Of a DNA stretch of 64,000 nt, positions 37,403 through 46,108 are shown one piece after another. The stretch comes from Chitinivorax tropicus. GTDB taxonomy: Bacteria; Pseudomonadota; Gammaproteobacteria; Burkholderiales; SCOH01. A program made the position numbers and the translations under genes. Positions within the stretch are counted from its first letter, which is position 1, and every line of letters starts with the position of its first letter. The notes beneath the pieces were generated by a model, which ran no database searches, was not told where the DNA came from, and saw only the letters and a list, made by a program, of their open reading frames with translations. Where the stretch lies: contig NZ_JACHHY010000001.1 in the NCBI RefSeq assembly GCF_014202905.1, positions 248,001-312,000 on the forward strand, given 5' to 3'.

Positions 37403-39439
37403 TCAAGGGGCTGGTATTTCAGTTGGCGCGATCGGTTCGGTCGGGTTTGCCGCTGTACGCCGATGGGCAATCTGCGTAAAAAAACGGGGCACCACGCTGC
37501 CATCCCGCGTTTTCAACATCGGTGGCAGGCTTTGCCAGATACGTTTGCCATAGGGCTTGTCCACCAAGCGCGTGTCGCAGATGATCAAGACCCCCGTATC
37601 CCGCTCATCGCGGATCAGGCGCCCTGCCCCTTGCTTGAGCGTGATGGCAGCCCGTGGCAATTGATATTCGATGAAGGCATTGCGCCCTGCTTTATTGATT
37701 TGATCCACCCGCGCCGACAGTACCGGGTCATCGGGTGGGGCGAACGGCAGCTTGTCGATGACCACCAGCTGCAGGGCATCCCCTTTGACGTCAATTCCCT
37801 CCCAAAAGGTCTGGCTGGCCACCAGGATGGCGTGCTCCGAGGCGCGGAACCGCTCCAGCAATTCGGTGCGCGAGCCTTCTCCTTGCAGCAGCAGGGGATA
37901 ATCCAGCCCCTCTTCGGCCAGGCGAGCCTTCACCAGCTCGTGCGCTTCCCGCATGGCCCGCAGGCTGGTGAACAACAGGAACGCCCGTCCCTCGCTGGCC
38001 TTCAAGGCTGGCCAGGCTTCATTGACCACGGCGGCGGTGAATTCGCGGGAGTTGGGCTCTGGCATGTGCTTGGGCACGTAAAGCAGGGCTTGGGATTTGT
38101 AATCGAATGGGCTGTCCCAACAACCAGTTTCGGCATCGAACAACCCCAGCTCGTAACAATAATGTTTGAAATCACCATTGACCGCCAAGGTGGCGGAAGT
38201 GAAGATCCATGCCCGTTTCTGGATGTTGATCTGCTTGCGGAACACCTCCGCCACGTCCAAAGGGGTGCTGTTCAACTGAAAGGCGTGGCTGAACACATCA
38301 ACCCACAGCACCGACGGGATGGCAGCGCTGTTTTTCTGCTCGCCCTCTGTTTCCGAGGGCGTTTCCGCCGCGCCGACCTGCCATGCGTGCAGCAGGTCAT
38401 TTAGCGCCATGGCACGTTCATGGCAGTTCTTGAGCCCCTCGCCCCGCTCTGCCTGGATTTCCAGCAGATTCAACAGATCGATCAATGCAGCGGCCAGATC
38501 GGTCAACGCCTGATTGAATGGCACATTATCAGCCAGCGCATGCTTGGGCAGGCGGACATTGTCTTGCTCGAACGCCAGCCGGAAGTCCTTGACCGCCTTC
38601 TCCAGCTTGCCACAGGCGACGGGCAGCGCCGGAAAGTCCTTGGCCTCGGTCAGGGCCTCGGCGCGGCTGTCTCTTGCAAGCTCCAGCAATTGGCCGCTCG
38701 ACAGGTTGTCACCAAAGAACAGGCTGGCCACCTCCGGCAGTTGATGGGCCTCATCGAAAATCACCGTATTGCAGGCTGGCAGCAGCTCTCCTGCTCCTTC
38801 GTCGCGCAGCCATACATCCGCGAAGAACAAATGGTGATTGACCACCACCACATCTGCCGCCATGGCTTCCCGTCGGGCCTGCATCACAAAGCACTCTTTG
38901 TGGTAAGGGCAGTCTGCGCCCAGGCAGTTTTCCTTGGTCGAGGTAACATGCGACCAGATGGGTGCATTCTCTGGCACCCCGCCACAGCTGCTTTTGTCGC
39001 CGGTGGACGTGGTATTGAGAAAAGACCGGATCGTTTGCAGGTGGCGGATATCATCACGCGACATGAAGCGGCCATCCATCGCGGCCTTTTCCAGGTGGTA
39101 ATGGCAGACGTAATTGGCGCGGCCCTTCAGCAACGCAATGGTGACCGGCACGCTGAGCGCCTGCCTGACCGTGGGGATATCACGTTGGAACAGTTGATCC
39201 TGCAGGGTCTTGGTGCCGGTCGAGATGATGACCTTGCCGCCGGATGTCAATGCAGGCACCAGATAGGCATAGGTCTTACCAGTGCCCGTACCGGCCTCGG
39301 CCACCAGAATGCCCTGGTTTTCAATTGCCTGCTGCACCGATTGCGCCAGCTCGCACTGCTGGCGCCGTGGACGAAACCCGGCAATGGACTCAGCCAGTGG
39401 GCCGGTTTCGCTGAATAGAAAATCCAGATCCGCCATCAT
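37403..39439 (-). CDS. DinG/YoaA-type Fe-S ATP-dependent DNA helicase
   Basis: A 678-aa superfamily 2 helicase of the XPD/DinG group. Walker A is AEAGTGTGKT near residue 47, the DEAH box is IFDEAHQL, and motif VI is GAGRLIRDERDTGV. A four-cysteine iron-sulfur cluster region is visible (NYVCHYHL, CLGADCPYHKECFVM). These helicases unwind R-loops and stalled forks. It is the YoaA/DinG type without an exonuclease domain. Its nearest upstream neighbour on the other strand is a methyltransferase, 101 bases away. Confidence 0.92.
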   Translation of the reverse strand: MMADLDFLFSETGPLAESIAGFRPRRQQCELAQSVQQAIENQGILVAEAGTGTGKTYAYLVPALTSGGKVIISTGTKTLQDQLFQRDIPTVRQALSVPVTIALLKGRANYVCHYHLEKAAMDGRFMSRDDIRHLQTIRSFLNTTSTGDKSSCGGVPENAPIWSHVTSTKENCLGADCPYHKECFVMQARREAMAADVVVVNHHLFFADVWLRDEGAGELLPACNTVIFDEAHQLPEVASLFFGDNLSSGQLLELARDSRAEALTEAKDFPALPVACGKLEKAVKDFRLAFEQDNVRLPKHALADNVPFNQALTDLAAALIDLLNLLEIQAERGEGLKNCHERAMALNDLLHAWQVGAAETPSETEGEQKNSAAIPSVLWVDVFSHAFQLNSTPLDVAEVFRKQINIQKRAWIFTSATLAVNGDFKHYCYELGLFDAETGCWDSPFDYKSQALLYVPKHMPEPNSREFTAAVVNEAWPALKASEGRAFLLFTSLRAMREAHELVKARLAEEGLDYPLLLQGEGSRTELLERFRASEHAILVASQTFWEGIDVKGDALQLVVIDKLPFAPPDDPVLSARVDQINKAGRNAFIEYQLPRAAITLKQGAGRLIRDERDTGVLIICDTRLVDKPYGKRIWQSLPPMLKTRDGSVVPRFFTQIAHRRTAANPTEPIAPTEIPAP

Positions 39440-39540
39440 CTCACGCTACAATCAAACGCCCAATGGTACCAGATCCTTTACAACGAGCAGACATCGGAAC
39501 CGGCTCGACACTGACCACGACACATGGAAGAAACGCTGAT

Positions 39541-40122
39541 ATGGCTCAAGACAGCTCGCTACCCGAATTCTGGGAAACCCGCTACCAATCACAAGTCACC
39601 CCTTGGGATGCGGGCGGCACCCATCCCGCACTGCATGATTGGCTGCGGCAACGCCCACCCGGGCGGGTGCTGATTCCTGGCTGCGGGACGGGCCACGAGG
39701 TCGTAGCCTTTGCCAAGGCGGGCTGGGATGTGCTCGCCATCGATTTCAGTGAGGGTGCCATTGCCCAGGCTCAGCAGACATTGGGCGAATTGGGCCGACA
39801 TGTGGTGTTCGGTGATTTTTTCCGATTCGACTCCGGGCCTGCTTACGACGTGGTCTTCGAGCGCGCCTTTCTCTGTGCGCTCCCCCGCAGCTGCTGGGCC
39901 GAGTATGCCCGGCGCCAGGCAGAGCTGCTCAAGCCACAGGGTTTGCTGGCGGGCTTCTTTTTCCTGAAAGACACGCCCACCGGCCCCCCGTTCGGCACCA
40001 GCCAAACCGAGCTGGATCAGTTATTGCACGCGGACTTCACCCTGCTGGCGGCGCAGCCTGTCAAAGCGTCCGTGCCCACGTTCGATGGGCACGAATGGTG
40101 GCAAACGTGGCAACGCCGGTGA
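39541..40122 (+). CDS. TPMT-family SAM-dependent methyltransferase
   Basis: A 193-aa methyltransferase. Motif I is VLIPGCGTGHEVVAFAKAGW and the TPMT-type N-terminus is FWETRYQSQVTPWDAGG. VVFERAFLCALPRSCWAEYARR and the closing GHEWWQTWQR also fit thiopurine-type or thiol methyltransferases. Members methylate sulfur, selenium or tellurium compounds or halides; the substrate here is unknown. The ATG at 39541 gives the family start; 26 residues of open frame upstream were discarded. Confidence 0.85.
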   Translation: MAQDSSLPEFWETRYQSQVTPWDAGGTHPALHDWLRQRPPGRVLIPGCGTGHEVVAFAKAGWDVLAIDFSEGAIAQAQQTLGELGRHVVFGDFFRFDSGPAYDVVFERAFLCALPRSCWAEYARRQAELLKPQGLLAGFFFLKDTPTGPPFGTSQTELDQLLHADFTLLAAQPVKASVPTFDGHEWWQTWQRR

Positions 40123-40127
40123 CAACA

Positions 40128-40147
40128 GGGTACCCGTAGGGTTACCC
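40128..40147. terminator. Weak hairpin between convergent genes
   Basis: GGGTACCC and GGGTTACCC are inverted copies around a three-base loop, six bases after the methyltransferase stop and inside the 3' end of the convergent CBM21-like gene. There is no T-run, so termination is uncertain. Confidence 0.3.
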
Positions 40148-40924
40148 ACCGGTACCTGCCCTTACTCGGTAATTACGGCCAAATTGATTATCCCAATGGG
40201 TCTGGCCATTCACCGTGTAACGGACCGCGTACTCGATTTCCGTGCCGCCACCCGCATCCAGACTGAATGACCACACCTCGAATCCCGCTGGGTTCGGGTT
40301 GGGCACAGAACCATAGCCGTAGCTGAAGTAAGGCAGATACTGCGCAAAAGCCACACGCTGGGTCTGCCAGCCATCTGTGGTGTAATGCACTTGCACATCC
40401 TTGGCGGGGCCCAGATTCTTCAGCGCTACGTGGCCATGATATTGGCCACCCCAGAAGCGATCGACCAGCGGACGATGATCGACGACGCCCACCACTCCAC
40501 GGTACAACACGTCGCCCTGATTGGCATCCAGCTGATAAAGCGCTTGTTGATTGTCGTCGAGATAGGCCTGCCCTTTTACTTGATAGCGGATACGGTAGAC
40601 GAATGGGCCCGGTTGGCTGGCTGAGTCATCCGCGCCATGGCCACCGATACCGCCAGACCAGATTTCACTTTCGTCATCAACCTGCCGATTGAATGACAGC
40701 GGCGCCTGCCGCCATGGTTGATTCGGGCGCTGGTATTCGATCACCACCTGCTTGTCGTGCGCGAGATTCCGCACCTTGACATCGAACTGGGTACTTTGCC
40801 ACTGCAGCCCATACTTGGTCATGACCAAGCTACGCGCATGCAGCAGACTGACTTCATCTTGGGCCACCGCCAGCGCTGGCAAAGACAATGCCCCCAGGAT
40901 TGCTACCACTATATGTTTTCGCAT
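40142..40924 (-). CDS. Secreted protein with two CBM21-like domains (copy 1)
   Basis: A 260-aa protein with a signal peptide (MRKHIVVAILGALSLPALAVA). Two modules follow, each like a CBM21 starch/glycogen-binding domain: the first has VKVRNLAHDKQVVIEYQRP and ends with FVYRIRYQVKGQAYLDDN; the second has VALKNLGPAKDVQVHYTTDG and ends EYAVRYTVNGQTHWDNQFGRNY, the classic CBM21 closing pattern (aromatic-YxVNGxxxWDNN). No catalytic domain is present. It is likely a periplasmic or secreted glycan-binding protein. It is followed upstream by a close paralogue, a tandem duplication. The start at 40924 follows the signal peptide; a frame to 40984 is not needed. Confidence 0.8.
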   Translation of the reverse strand: MRKHIVVAILGALSLPALAVAQDEVSLLHARSLVMTKYGLQWQSTQFDVKVRNLAHDKQVVIEYQRPNQPWRQAPLSFNRQVDDESEIWSGGIGGHGADDSASQPGPFVYRIRYQVKGQAYLDDNQQALYQLDANQGDVLYRGVVGVVDHRPLVDRFWGGQYHGHVALKNLGPAKDVQVHYTTDGWQTQRVAFAQYLPYFSYGYGSVPNPNPAGFEVWSFSLDAGGGTEIEYAVRYTVNGQTHWDNQFGRNYRVRAGTGG

Positions 40925-40997
40925 TTCATCATCTCTTGAATCATATTCATCGATATGGCTGATCAGCCGACCAGCAGACTCCACCAGCCGGGGCTGA

Positions 40998-41786
40998 TCA
41001 CATCTGACGATTCGTCAGGCGGGCCTGGTGGTTCTGACCACCATTGTCATCCCAATAGATTTGCCCATTGACCTGGTAACGGACGGCATATTCCACCGCC
41101 GTCGCCGCTCCGACATCCAGCACATACGACCAGACCTCGAACCCAGCCGGGTTGGGGTTGGTGGTATGGGCATAGGCACTTGCCCAATAGGAGGGCGAAT
41201 AAGACGCGTAAGCCACACGCTGGCTCTGCCAATGGTCGGTGCTGTACACCACCTGCACATCCTTGTGATAGCCCAGGTTCTTCAGCACCACGCTCCCGTG
41301 GTATTGACCGCCCCAGAACTGATCCAGGCTACCGGTATGGTTGGTGACCCACACCACAGGGCCATACAACACATCGCCAGCCGTTGGTGCCAGCTGATAG
41401 CCTTGGCGCTGGTTGTCATCCCAATACTGCCGACCATCGGCCTGATATGACACGACAAAATCCAGCGTCATCGGCTGGCCAGGAACGCCGTTGGTGCTGT
41501 AATTGGGCAGGCTGCCGCTCCACAGCGCCTGGCCGTTGCCCAGCATCCGGCTGAAGGTCAACGGGGTAGTCTGCCATTGGCCATCCGCAGCGCGGTGGCG
41601 AATCGATACCGATTGTTGGCGGCCAAGCTGCGCCACCTGCACATCAAACTGTGCACTTTGCACCGTGATGCCGTACTTATTGCTGACGATACTACGAGCA
41701 TGAACGAGTGAGACTTCGTTGGCCGCCAAGGCTGGAACAGCCCCGAGCAGCATGGTGGTTCCCCACACCAGTGATAAAGGACGCAC
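40998..41786 (-). CDS. Secreted protein with two CBM21-like domains (copy 2)
   Basis: A 262-aa paralogue of the previous gene, with the same design: signal peptide (VRPLSLVWGTTMLLGAVPALA), first module ending VVSYQADGRQYWDDN and second with VVLKNLGYHKDVQVVYSTDH and ending EYAVRYQVNGQIYWDDNGGQNH. Shared blocks such as EVSLVHARSIVSNKYG and the YHGSVVLKNLG region show they arose by duplication. The start is a GTG at 41786 with AAGGAAA upstream; a longer frame to 41897 lacks a signal-like start. It is 73 bases from copy 1, so they form one transcript. Confidence 0.8.
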   Translation of the reverse strand: MRPLSLVWGTTMLLGAVPALAANEVSLVHARSIVSNKYGITVQSAQFDVQVAQLGRQQSVSIRHRAADGQWQTTPLTFSRMLGNGQALWSGSLPNYSTNGVPGQPMTLDFVVSYQADGRQYWDDNQRQGYQLAPTAGDVLYGPVVWVTNHTGSLDQFWGGQYHGSVVLKNLGYHKDVQVVYSTDHWQSQRVAYASYSPSYWASAYAHTTNPNPAGFEVWSYVLDVGAATAVEYAVRYQVNGQIYWDDNGGQNHQARLTNRQM

Positions 41787-42206
41787 TGGATTTTCCTTTC
41801 TTGTTGTAAGCACTGCGGTTTCATCAGGCACCGTGCTGTGGGGGGGGCACAACACCTGACCGACGGTCATTTTCAACATCGATATTGCAGCGCACAAGAT
41901 AGGGTAAACCCTCTTCCATCAATCATTTTAGATATATGATTTATTTAATTTTTTTCATAGCAACATTCGAAACAAAGGATGTCGTGAATATAAAATCAGA
42001 TTTTCATTCTTTTCTGATATATGGATATCAAAGTGCATATTTACGCCCCATCCACCCACTTGCAAAATCCCCCAACCCGACACCCACCACCTGCGTTCTG
42101 AATCCACGCGCCGGGCCGTGCTCATCAACCGTCAGATCAACAGAAAACCCAGTGAGTTTGATATTCATCAAGGCCGGCACCCCAGGCATCGCGGCACACT
42201 CATCAT
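41787..42206. other. 420-bp AT-rich intergenic stretch
   Basis: This gap between the divergent CBM21-like pair and the DGC-domain gene is notably AT-rich at 41925-42040 (ATTTATTTAATTTTTTTC and neighbours), unlike the flanking genes. It presumably holds the promoters for both directions. A short frame starting at 41936 has no family resemblance and overlaps the next gene; I do not accept it. No clear operator dyad was seen. Confidence 0.5.
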
Positions 42207-42713
42207 ATGAAAACGAACACGATCCCATTGGTTTATGCCTGCTCGGGCTGCTCCAGTGCCGCACAACTGGCCAACCATCTGGCGCTGAAGCTGGATCGGA
42301 CAGGCATTGCAGAGATGTCTTGTATCGCGGGAGTCGGCGGCGGGGTGCCAGGGCTGGTCAGAACAGCCCAATCCGGGCGACCGATTCTGGCGCTGGATGG
42401 CTGCATCATGCACTGTGTTGCGGCTTGCTTGGCGCGAGCGGGGGTCGAGCCTGACAGCCATTTGACGCTATCAGCGTTTGGCGTGAAAAAACAACGCCAT
42501 ACCGATTTTGATGTAGAACAGGCCGCGCAACTGTGGCCCTGGGTCGAGGCGGCGGCCCGTGAGATCAACCAGGTCGGGCTGGCCCAGGCCACCAGCCCAG
42601 ACATGCAGCCTGATCAGGCCACGACGAACTCAGCCAGAGTGCGATCCTCCAGTGACAATTGCAGTGCATCCCCGGCCTGCAATGGCCCAACGCCCTCAGG
42701 TGTGCCGGTATAG
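42207..42713 (+). CDS. DGC-domain putative zinc-binding protein
   Basis: A 168-aa protein whose first about 130 residues match the DGC family: YACSGCSSAAQLANHLALKL, MSCIAGVGGGVPGLVRTAQS and ILALDGCIMHCVAACL, with conserved cysteines (CSGC, DGC, C) likely binding a metal. The function is unknown. The last about 33 residues are encoded on the complement of the convergent fumarylacetoacetase-family gene and look like read-through (SARVRSSSDNCSASPACNGP), so the ancestral stop has probably been lost. Confidence 0.75.
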   Translation: MKTNTIPLVYACSGCSSAAQLANHLALKLDRTGIAEMSCIAGVGGGVPGLVRTAQSGRPILALDGCIMHCVAACLARAGVEPDSHLTLSAFGVKKQRHTDFDVEQAAQLWPWVEAAAREINQVGLAQATSPDMQPDQATTNSARVRSSSDNCSASPACNGPTPSGVPV

Positions 42714-43279
42714 ATCAGGTCGCCAGGCTGCAAAGTGAACACTGTCGATAAGTAGTGGATCAGATAGGCGACGGGAAACAGCATCATCGCCGTATTGCCT
42801 TGCTGCCGGCTCACGCCATTCAGGCTCATGCTGAACCGGGCCTGGGTGATGTCCGCAATGGCACTGACCGGCTGGAAATCCGAGACACAGGCGGCCCCAT
42901 CAAACCCCTTTGCCAACGTCCAAGGCAGCCCTTTTGCCTTGGCAGCGCTCTGCAGGTCGCGCGCGGTCAGATCCAGGCCCACCGCATAGCCTGCAATATG
43001 CTGCAGCGCCGCCGCCTCGGGGATGTGCTTCCCGCCCTGGCCGATCAACACCACCAGCTCGGTTTCATAATGCACATCTTTCGAAAAGGACGGCAGCTGG
43101 ATCGGCTGCCCGACTGGCAACAGGGCTGACGTCGGCTTGATGAAGACCAGCGGTGTTTCTTCCACTCGGTTACCCAATTCAGCGGCGTGGGCTGCGTAGT
43201 TTCGACCAATGCAGAAGATATTGTTGACAGCGACTTGCTGTCCGTGCGGTTGCAAGGTGACGAAGGGCATGGGACGCAT
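42614..43279 (-). CDS. Fumarylacetoacetate hydrolase-family protein
   Basis: A 221-aa protein of the FAH/YcgM group: FCIGRNYAAHAAELGNRVEETPLVFIKPTSAL, HYETELVVLIG with the metal-binding E, AVGLDLTARDLQ, FDGAACVSDF and GDLIYTGTPEGVGPLQAGD. Single-domain members are acylpyruvate or oxaloacetate tautomerase/hydrolases. A good GAGGAG site lies upstream of the ATG. Its 3' end overlaps the convergent DGC-domain gene by 100 bases. Confidence 0.9.
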   Translation of the reverse strand: MRPMPFVTLQPHGQQVAVNNIFCIGRNYAAHAAELGNRVEETPLVFIKPTSALLPVGQPIQLPSFSKDVHYETELVVLIGQGGKHIPEAAALQHIAGYAVGLDLTARDLQSAAKAKGLPWTLAKGFDGAACVSDFQPVSAIADITQARFSMSLNGVSRQQGNTAMMLFPVAYLIHYLSTVFTLQPGDLIYTGTPEGVGPLQAGDALQLSLEDRTLAEFVVA

Positions 43280-43399
43280 TACTCCTCATAGTATGGTGAT
43301 CTGCCGATGGGCACACATGCCTGGCAGCGGGGTGAATCGAGCCAGTCAACAGCATCTGGGCTGCTATAACTGAATTTCAAGCGACTGTGGACATTCTCC

Positions 43400-44302
43400 A
43401 TGACACGGCCAATCCTGTTTGTGCTCTGCTTCGCTTTCATGTGCAGTATCAGCAACGGTGTATTGGCCGGGGAACGGTATACTGTCACCTATCCCAGGCC
43501 CGACGGGGATTTCGATGAACGCTCCCGCTACTCCCTGAAGCTGTTGGAGCTGGCCCTGCAGAAAGCCGGGGTAGACTATACGTTACAACCCAGCAAGCTT
43601 CCAATGCAGCAAGGGCGCGCCCTGGTCATGCTTGAAAAAGGGCTGGGCGAGGTGAACATCACCTGGTCGATGACCTCCATCGAGCGTGAGGAACGGCTAC
43701 TCCCGATCCGCATTCCGATCTGCCGAGGTTTGATTGGCTGGCGCATTGCCTTGATCACCGCAGATCAGCCGGATCTGCTGGCTGCGGTGCGCACACGGGC
43801 CGATCTGGCCAAACTGCTGGCCGGGCAAGGCCATGACTGGCCAGACACGACCATCCTGCGTGCCAACCGGCTCCCCACCCTGGGCGTGGTGGGCTACCAA
43901 TCACTCTTCAAGACGCTGCTGGCGCGGCGATACGACTATTTCCCCAGATCGGTCAGCGAGATCTGGGCTGAGGCGAGCGAGCAACTCAGCGCGGGCATCA
44001 TGGTTGACCCATACATAGCCATCCATTACCCGGCTGCATCCTATTTTTTTGTCAACAAACAGAACCTTCGCCTAGCCAATTGGGTGCATACTGGGCTGGA
44101 GCGCGCGCTGGCCGATGGCAGTTTCGAGCAGCTATTCCAGCAGGAAATGCGAGACAGCCTGATTGCCGCCCGACTGGACAAACGGGTCATCATCGAGCTG
44201 GACAACCCGTTGCTTCCCCCAGCCACACCGCTCAACCGGCGGGAGCTTTGGTATCGGCCCCGCCTGGCCGCACCCAGCAAGCCTGCGCACCCACCTCAAT
44301 GA
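43400..44302 (+). CDS. Periplasmic solute-binding protein (SBP_bac_3-like)
   Basis: A 300-aa protein with a signal peptide (PILFVLCFAFMCSISNGVLA) and a periplasmic binding fold: YSLKLLELALQKAGVDYTLQ, ALVMLEKGLGEVNITWSM and QLFQQEMRDSLIAARL. Such stand-alone transporter-substrate-binding-domain proteins are common; no permease genes are adjacent, so it may act as a sensor or with a distant transporter. The ligand is unknown. It overlaps the convergent hslO by seven bases. Confidence 0.78.
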   Translation: MTRPILFVLCFAFMCSISNGVLAGERYTVTYPRPDGDFDERSRYSLKLLELALQKAGVDYTLQPSKLPMQQGRALVMLEKGLGEVNITWSMTSIEREERLLPIRIPICRGLIGWRIALITADQPDLLAAVRTRADLAKLLAGQGHDWPDTTILRANRLPTLGVVGYQSLFKTLLARRYDYFPRSVSEIWAEASEQLSAGIMVDPYIAIHYPAASYFFVNKQNLRLANWVHTGLERALADGSFEQLFQQEMRDSLIAARLDKRVIIELDNPLLPPATPLNRRELWYRPRLAAPSKPAHPPQ

Positions 44303-45162
44303 CGGGTGCCGGTGGCGGGCTGGCTGAGTTGACTGGAAAACACCTGTTCGACATCAACCTTGTCGAATTCATAGCGCGTATTGCAAAACTCGCACTGAAT
44401 ATCGATCGACCCTTGCTCAGCGAGAACGGCGCGGATTTCATCGATCCCGACCATCCTCAACATGCTCCCCACCCGCTCGCGCGAGCAGGAGCAACGGAAC
44501 TGGATGGCATGATCATCGAAGACCCGTAGATCCTCCTGATGGAACAGCCGGTGCATGATCTCCTTGGGCGGCACCTCCAGCAGCTCCGCCTCGGTCAAGG
44601 TGCCGGCCAGGTGCCCTGCCCGCTCCCAGGCATCCTCATCCCCCTGGCTGTCCGGCAGCTTCTGCAGCAACAAGCCAGTCGCCCGGTGATCGTTGGCCGC
44701 CAGCCAAAAGCGCGTCTCCAGCTGCTCGGATCGCAGCATATAGGTCTCCAGCATGGCCGCAATCGAATCCCCCTCCAGCGACACCACGCCCTGATATGGA
44801 TGCTGGCCGTTCTGCGGGTCGAGCGTGATGACAAATTTGCCATTGCCCAACAGCTCACGAATCGGCAGCGGCTTCACCTCACCCTCCCATCGCGCGGTGG
44901 CCCGCATCGACAGATCGGCATTGCACTCCACCACCACCAGACGCACCGCATCCGTCCCATGCATCTGCATGATCAAGGAACCATTGAACTTAAGTGTGGC
45001 CGACAACAATGCCGCCGCCGCCATCATTTCACCGATCATGGCGCGCAGCACGGGTGGATAATCATGGCGGGCCAACACCTCACGATAGGTTTGATCCAAG
45101 GTCGCCAACTCACCACGGACAGGCGCGCCTTCGAACAGAAAACGGAACAAAGCATCTTTCAT
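44296..45162 (-). CDS. hslO: Redox-regulated chaperone Hsp33
   Basis: A 288-aa Hsp33. The fold starts DALFRFLFEGAPVRGELATL and the redox switch is the four-cysteine zinc centre CSCS ... CEFC near the C-terminus (IQFRCSCSRERV and IDIQCEFCNTRYEFD). On oxidation the zinc is lost and the chaperone binds unfolding proteins. It follows a HslV-like gene by 15 bases on the same strand, so the two stress proteins share a transcript. Confidence 0.94.
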   Translation of the reverse strand: MKDALFRFLFEGAPVRGELATLDQTYREVLARHDYPPVLRAMIGEMMAAAALLSATLKFNGSLIMQMHGTDAVRLVVVECNADLSMRATARWEGEVKPLPIRELLGNGKFVITLDPQNGQHPYQGVVSLEGDSIAAMLETYMLRSEQLETRFWLAANDHRATGLLLQKLPDSQGDEDAWERAGHLAGTLTEAELLEVPPKEIMHRLFHQEDLRVFDDHAIQFRCSCSRERVGSMLRMVGIDEIRAVLAEQGSIDIQCEFCNTRYEFDKVDVEQVFSSQLSQPATGTRH

Positions 45163-45177
45163 GAAACACTCAAACTT

Positions 45178-45747
45178 TCAGGCCACCTTGCTGGTAGCCG
45201 AATACAGGGTTAAAGGCAATGCGGAATTGATATCGAATGTGCAGCCAGCCTCGACACCGGATCTGGCAATCGCTTCAGCATCCAGCTGATCGTACAGCGC
45301 ATGCATGGCACCAATGGCATACTCACGCCCCGAGCCGATCGCCCAGAAGCGCTCGAACTGATAGACCTCACGCATGCTGTATACACCGAAGATACCGTGT
45401 GGATTGGCGATCAGCACCGTCATCTGGCTCGACTCGTATGGATCGTCCTCCTCTTCATCCGGCTTCAGGAAGAACTCCTCCTTCAACACCGGGTGCAATT
45501 GGCGGAATGTATCGAAAATGGCGACGCGATTGGATAAATCAAGCTTCTTCCGCTTGCGTAATGCACTTTGCAGCACCAGATCATGCGCCGCACTCCCCGA
45601 AATACCGATATGATTCTCGCCCACCTGAAAGATCTTGTTGCTGGCCGAATCAAACGCCGCCGCCAGGCGGGTATCACCAAAAGTGGATTGGCTATCGCCG
45701 GCGATTACCGACACCCCATCTTTTCTAACAACTACCAGTGTCGTCAT
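45178..45747 (-). CDS. HslV-like Ntn hydrolase, probable betaproteobacterial proteasome homologue
   Basis: A 189-aa proteasome-type protein. After Met removal it would begin with Thr (MTTLVVVRKDGVSVIAGDSQ), the catalytic nucleophile of Ntn hydrolases; GDSQSTFGD and SNKIFQVGENHIGISGS are proteasome-fold elements. It is clearly diverged from classical HslV, and no hslU neighbour is seen, which fits the betaproteobacterial proteasome homologue (BPH) family. It would form self-compartmentalised rings; substrates are unknown. The ATG at 45747 is used to expose Thr2; eight residues upstream are discarded. Confidence 0.72.
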   Translation of the reverse strand: MTTLVVVRKDGVSVIAGDSQSTFGDTRLAAAFDSASNKIFQVGENHIGISGSAAHDLVLQSALRKRKKLDLSNRVAIFDTFRQLHPVLKEEFFLKPDEEEDDPYESSQMTVLIANPHGIFGVYSMREVYQFERFWAIGSGREYAIGAMHALYDQLDAEAIARSGVEAGCTFDINSALPLTLYSATSKVA

Positions 45748-45879
45748 GACAAACCGTACGGATAAAATCACATTTTAGCGGAATTGGCCCACCGACAAGA
45801 ACTGTAACGACATCCCCCCGACCGGCCAAGCCACATGCAGGGCGAATCTGCGTTCCAAACAAGCGTTTGATCGGCTTTT

Positions 45880-46020
45880 TTTGACTTACCCGTCAAATCG
45901 TTGCATCATTAGGCCGGACTTCAATCCGGGCGCCCATTACCACACTGTCGAAGCCTGACTGGCCACCGCTGGCGGCGATTGCAGATTTACCTCGCGATAT
46001 CATGCAGATATCACGATATC
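45880..46020. promoter_or_regulatory. Dyad and triple GATATC element upstream of the ETF-QO gene
   Basis: The 361-bp divergent gap between the HslV-like gene and ETF-QO holds TTTGACTTACCCGTCAAA (45880-45897, an 18-bp dyad) and three GATATC palindromes at 45996-46001, 46007-46012 and 46015-46020 within 25 bp. Such clustering suggests operator sites for a transcription factor, perhaps fatty-acid or amino-acid responsive given the ETF-QO gene. The protein that binds is unknown. Confidence 0.4.
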
Positions 46021-46108
46021 CACATGTGCAATTCAAGACTTCGCATCAGCTTGGTTTGTTCTATTGTAGACACGGGTATGCCCGCTACACGATTTAAAGG
46101 GGATCAGC

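Noticed and set aside
41936-42454. A 172-aa frame starting MIYLIFFIATFET in the AT-rich gap
   Set aside because: It overlaps most of the DGC-domain gene in another frame, has no ribosome site and no family likeness past the first hydrophobic stretch.
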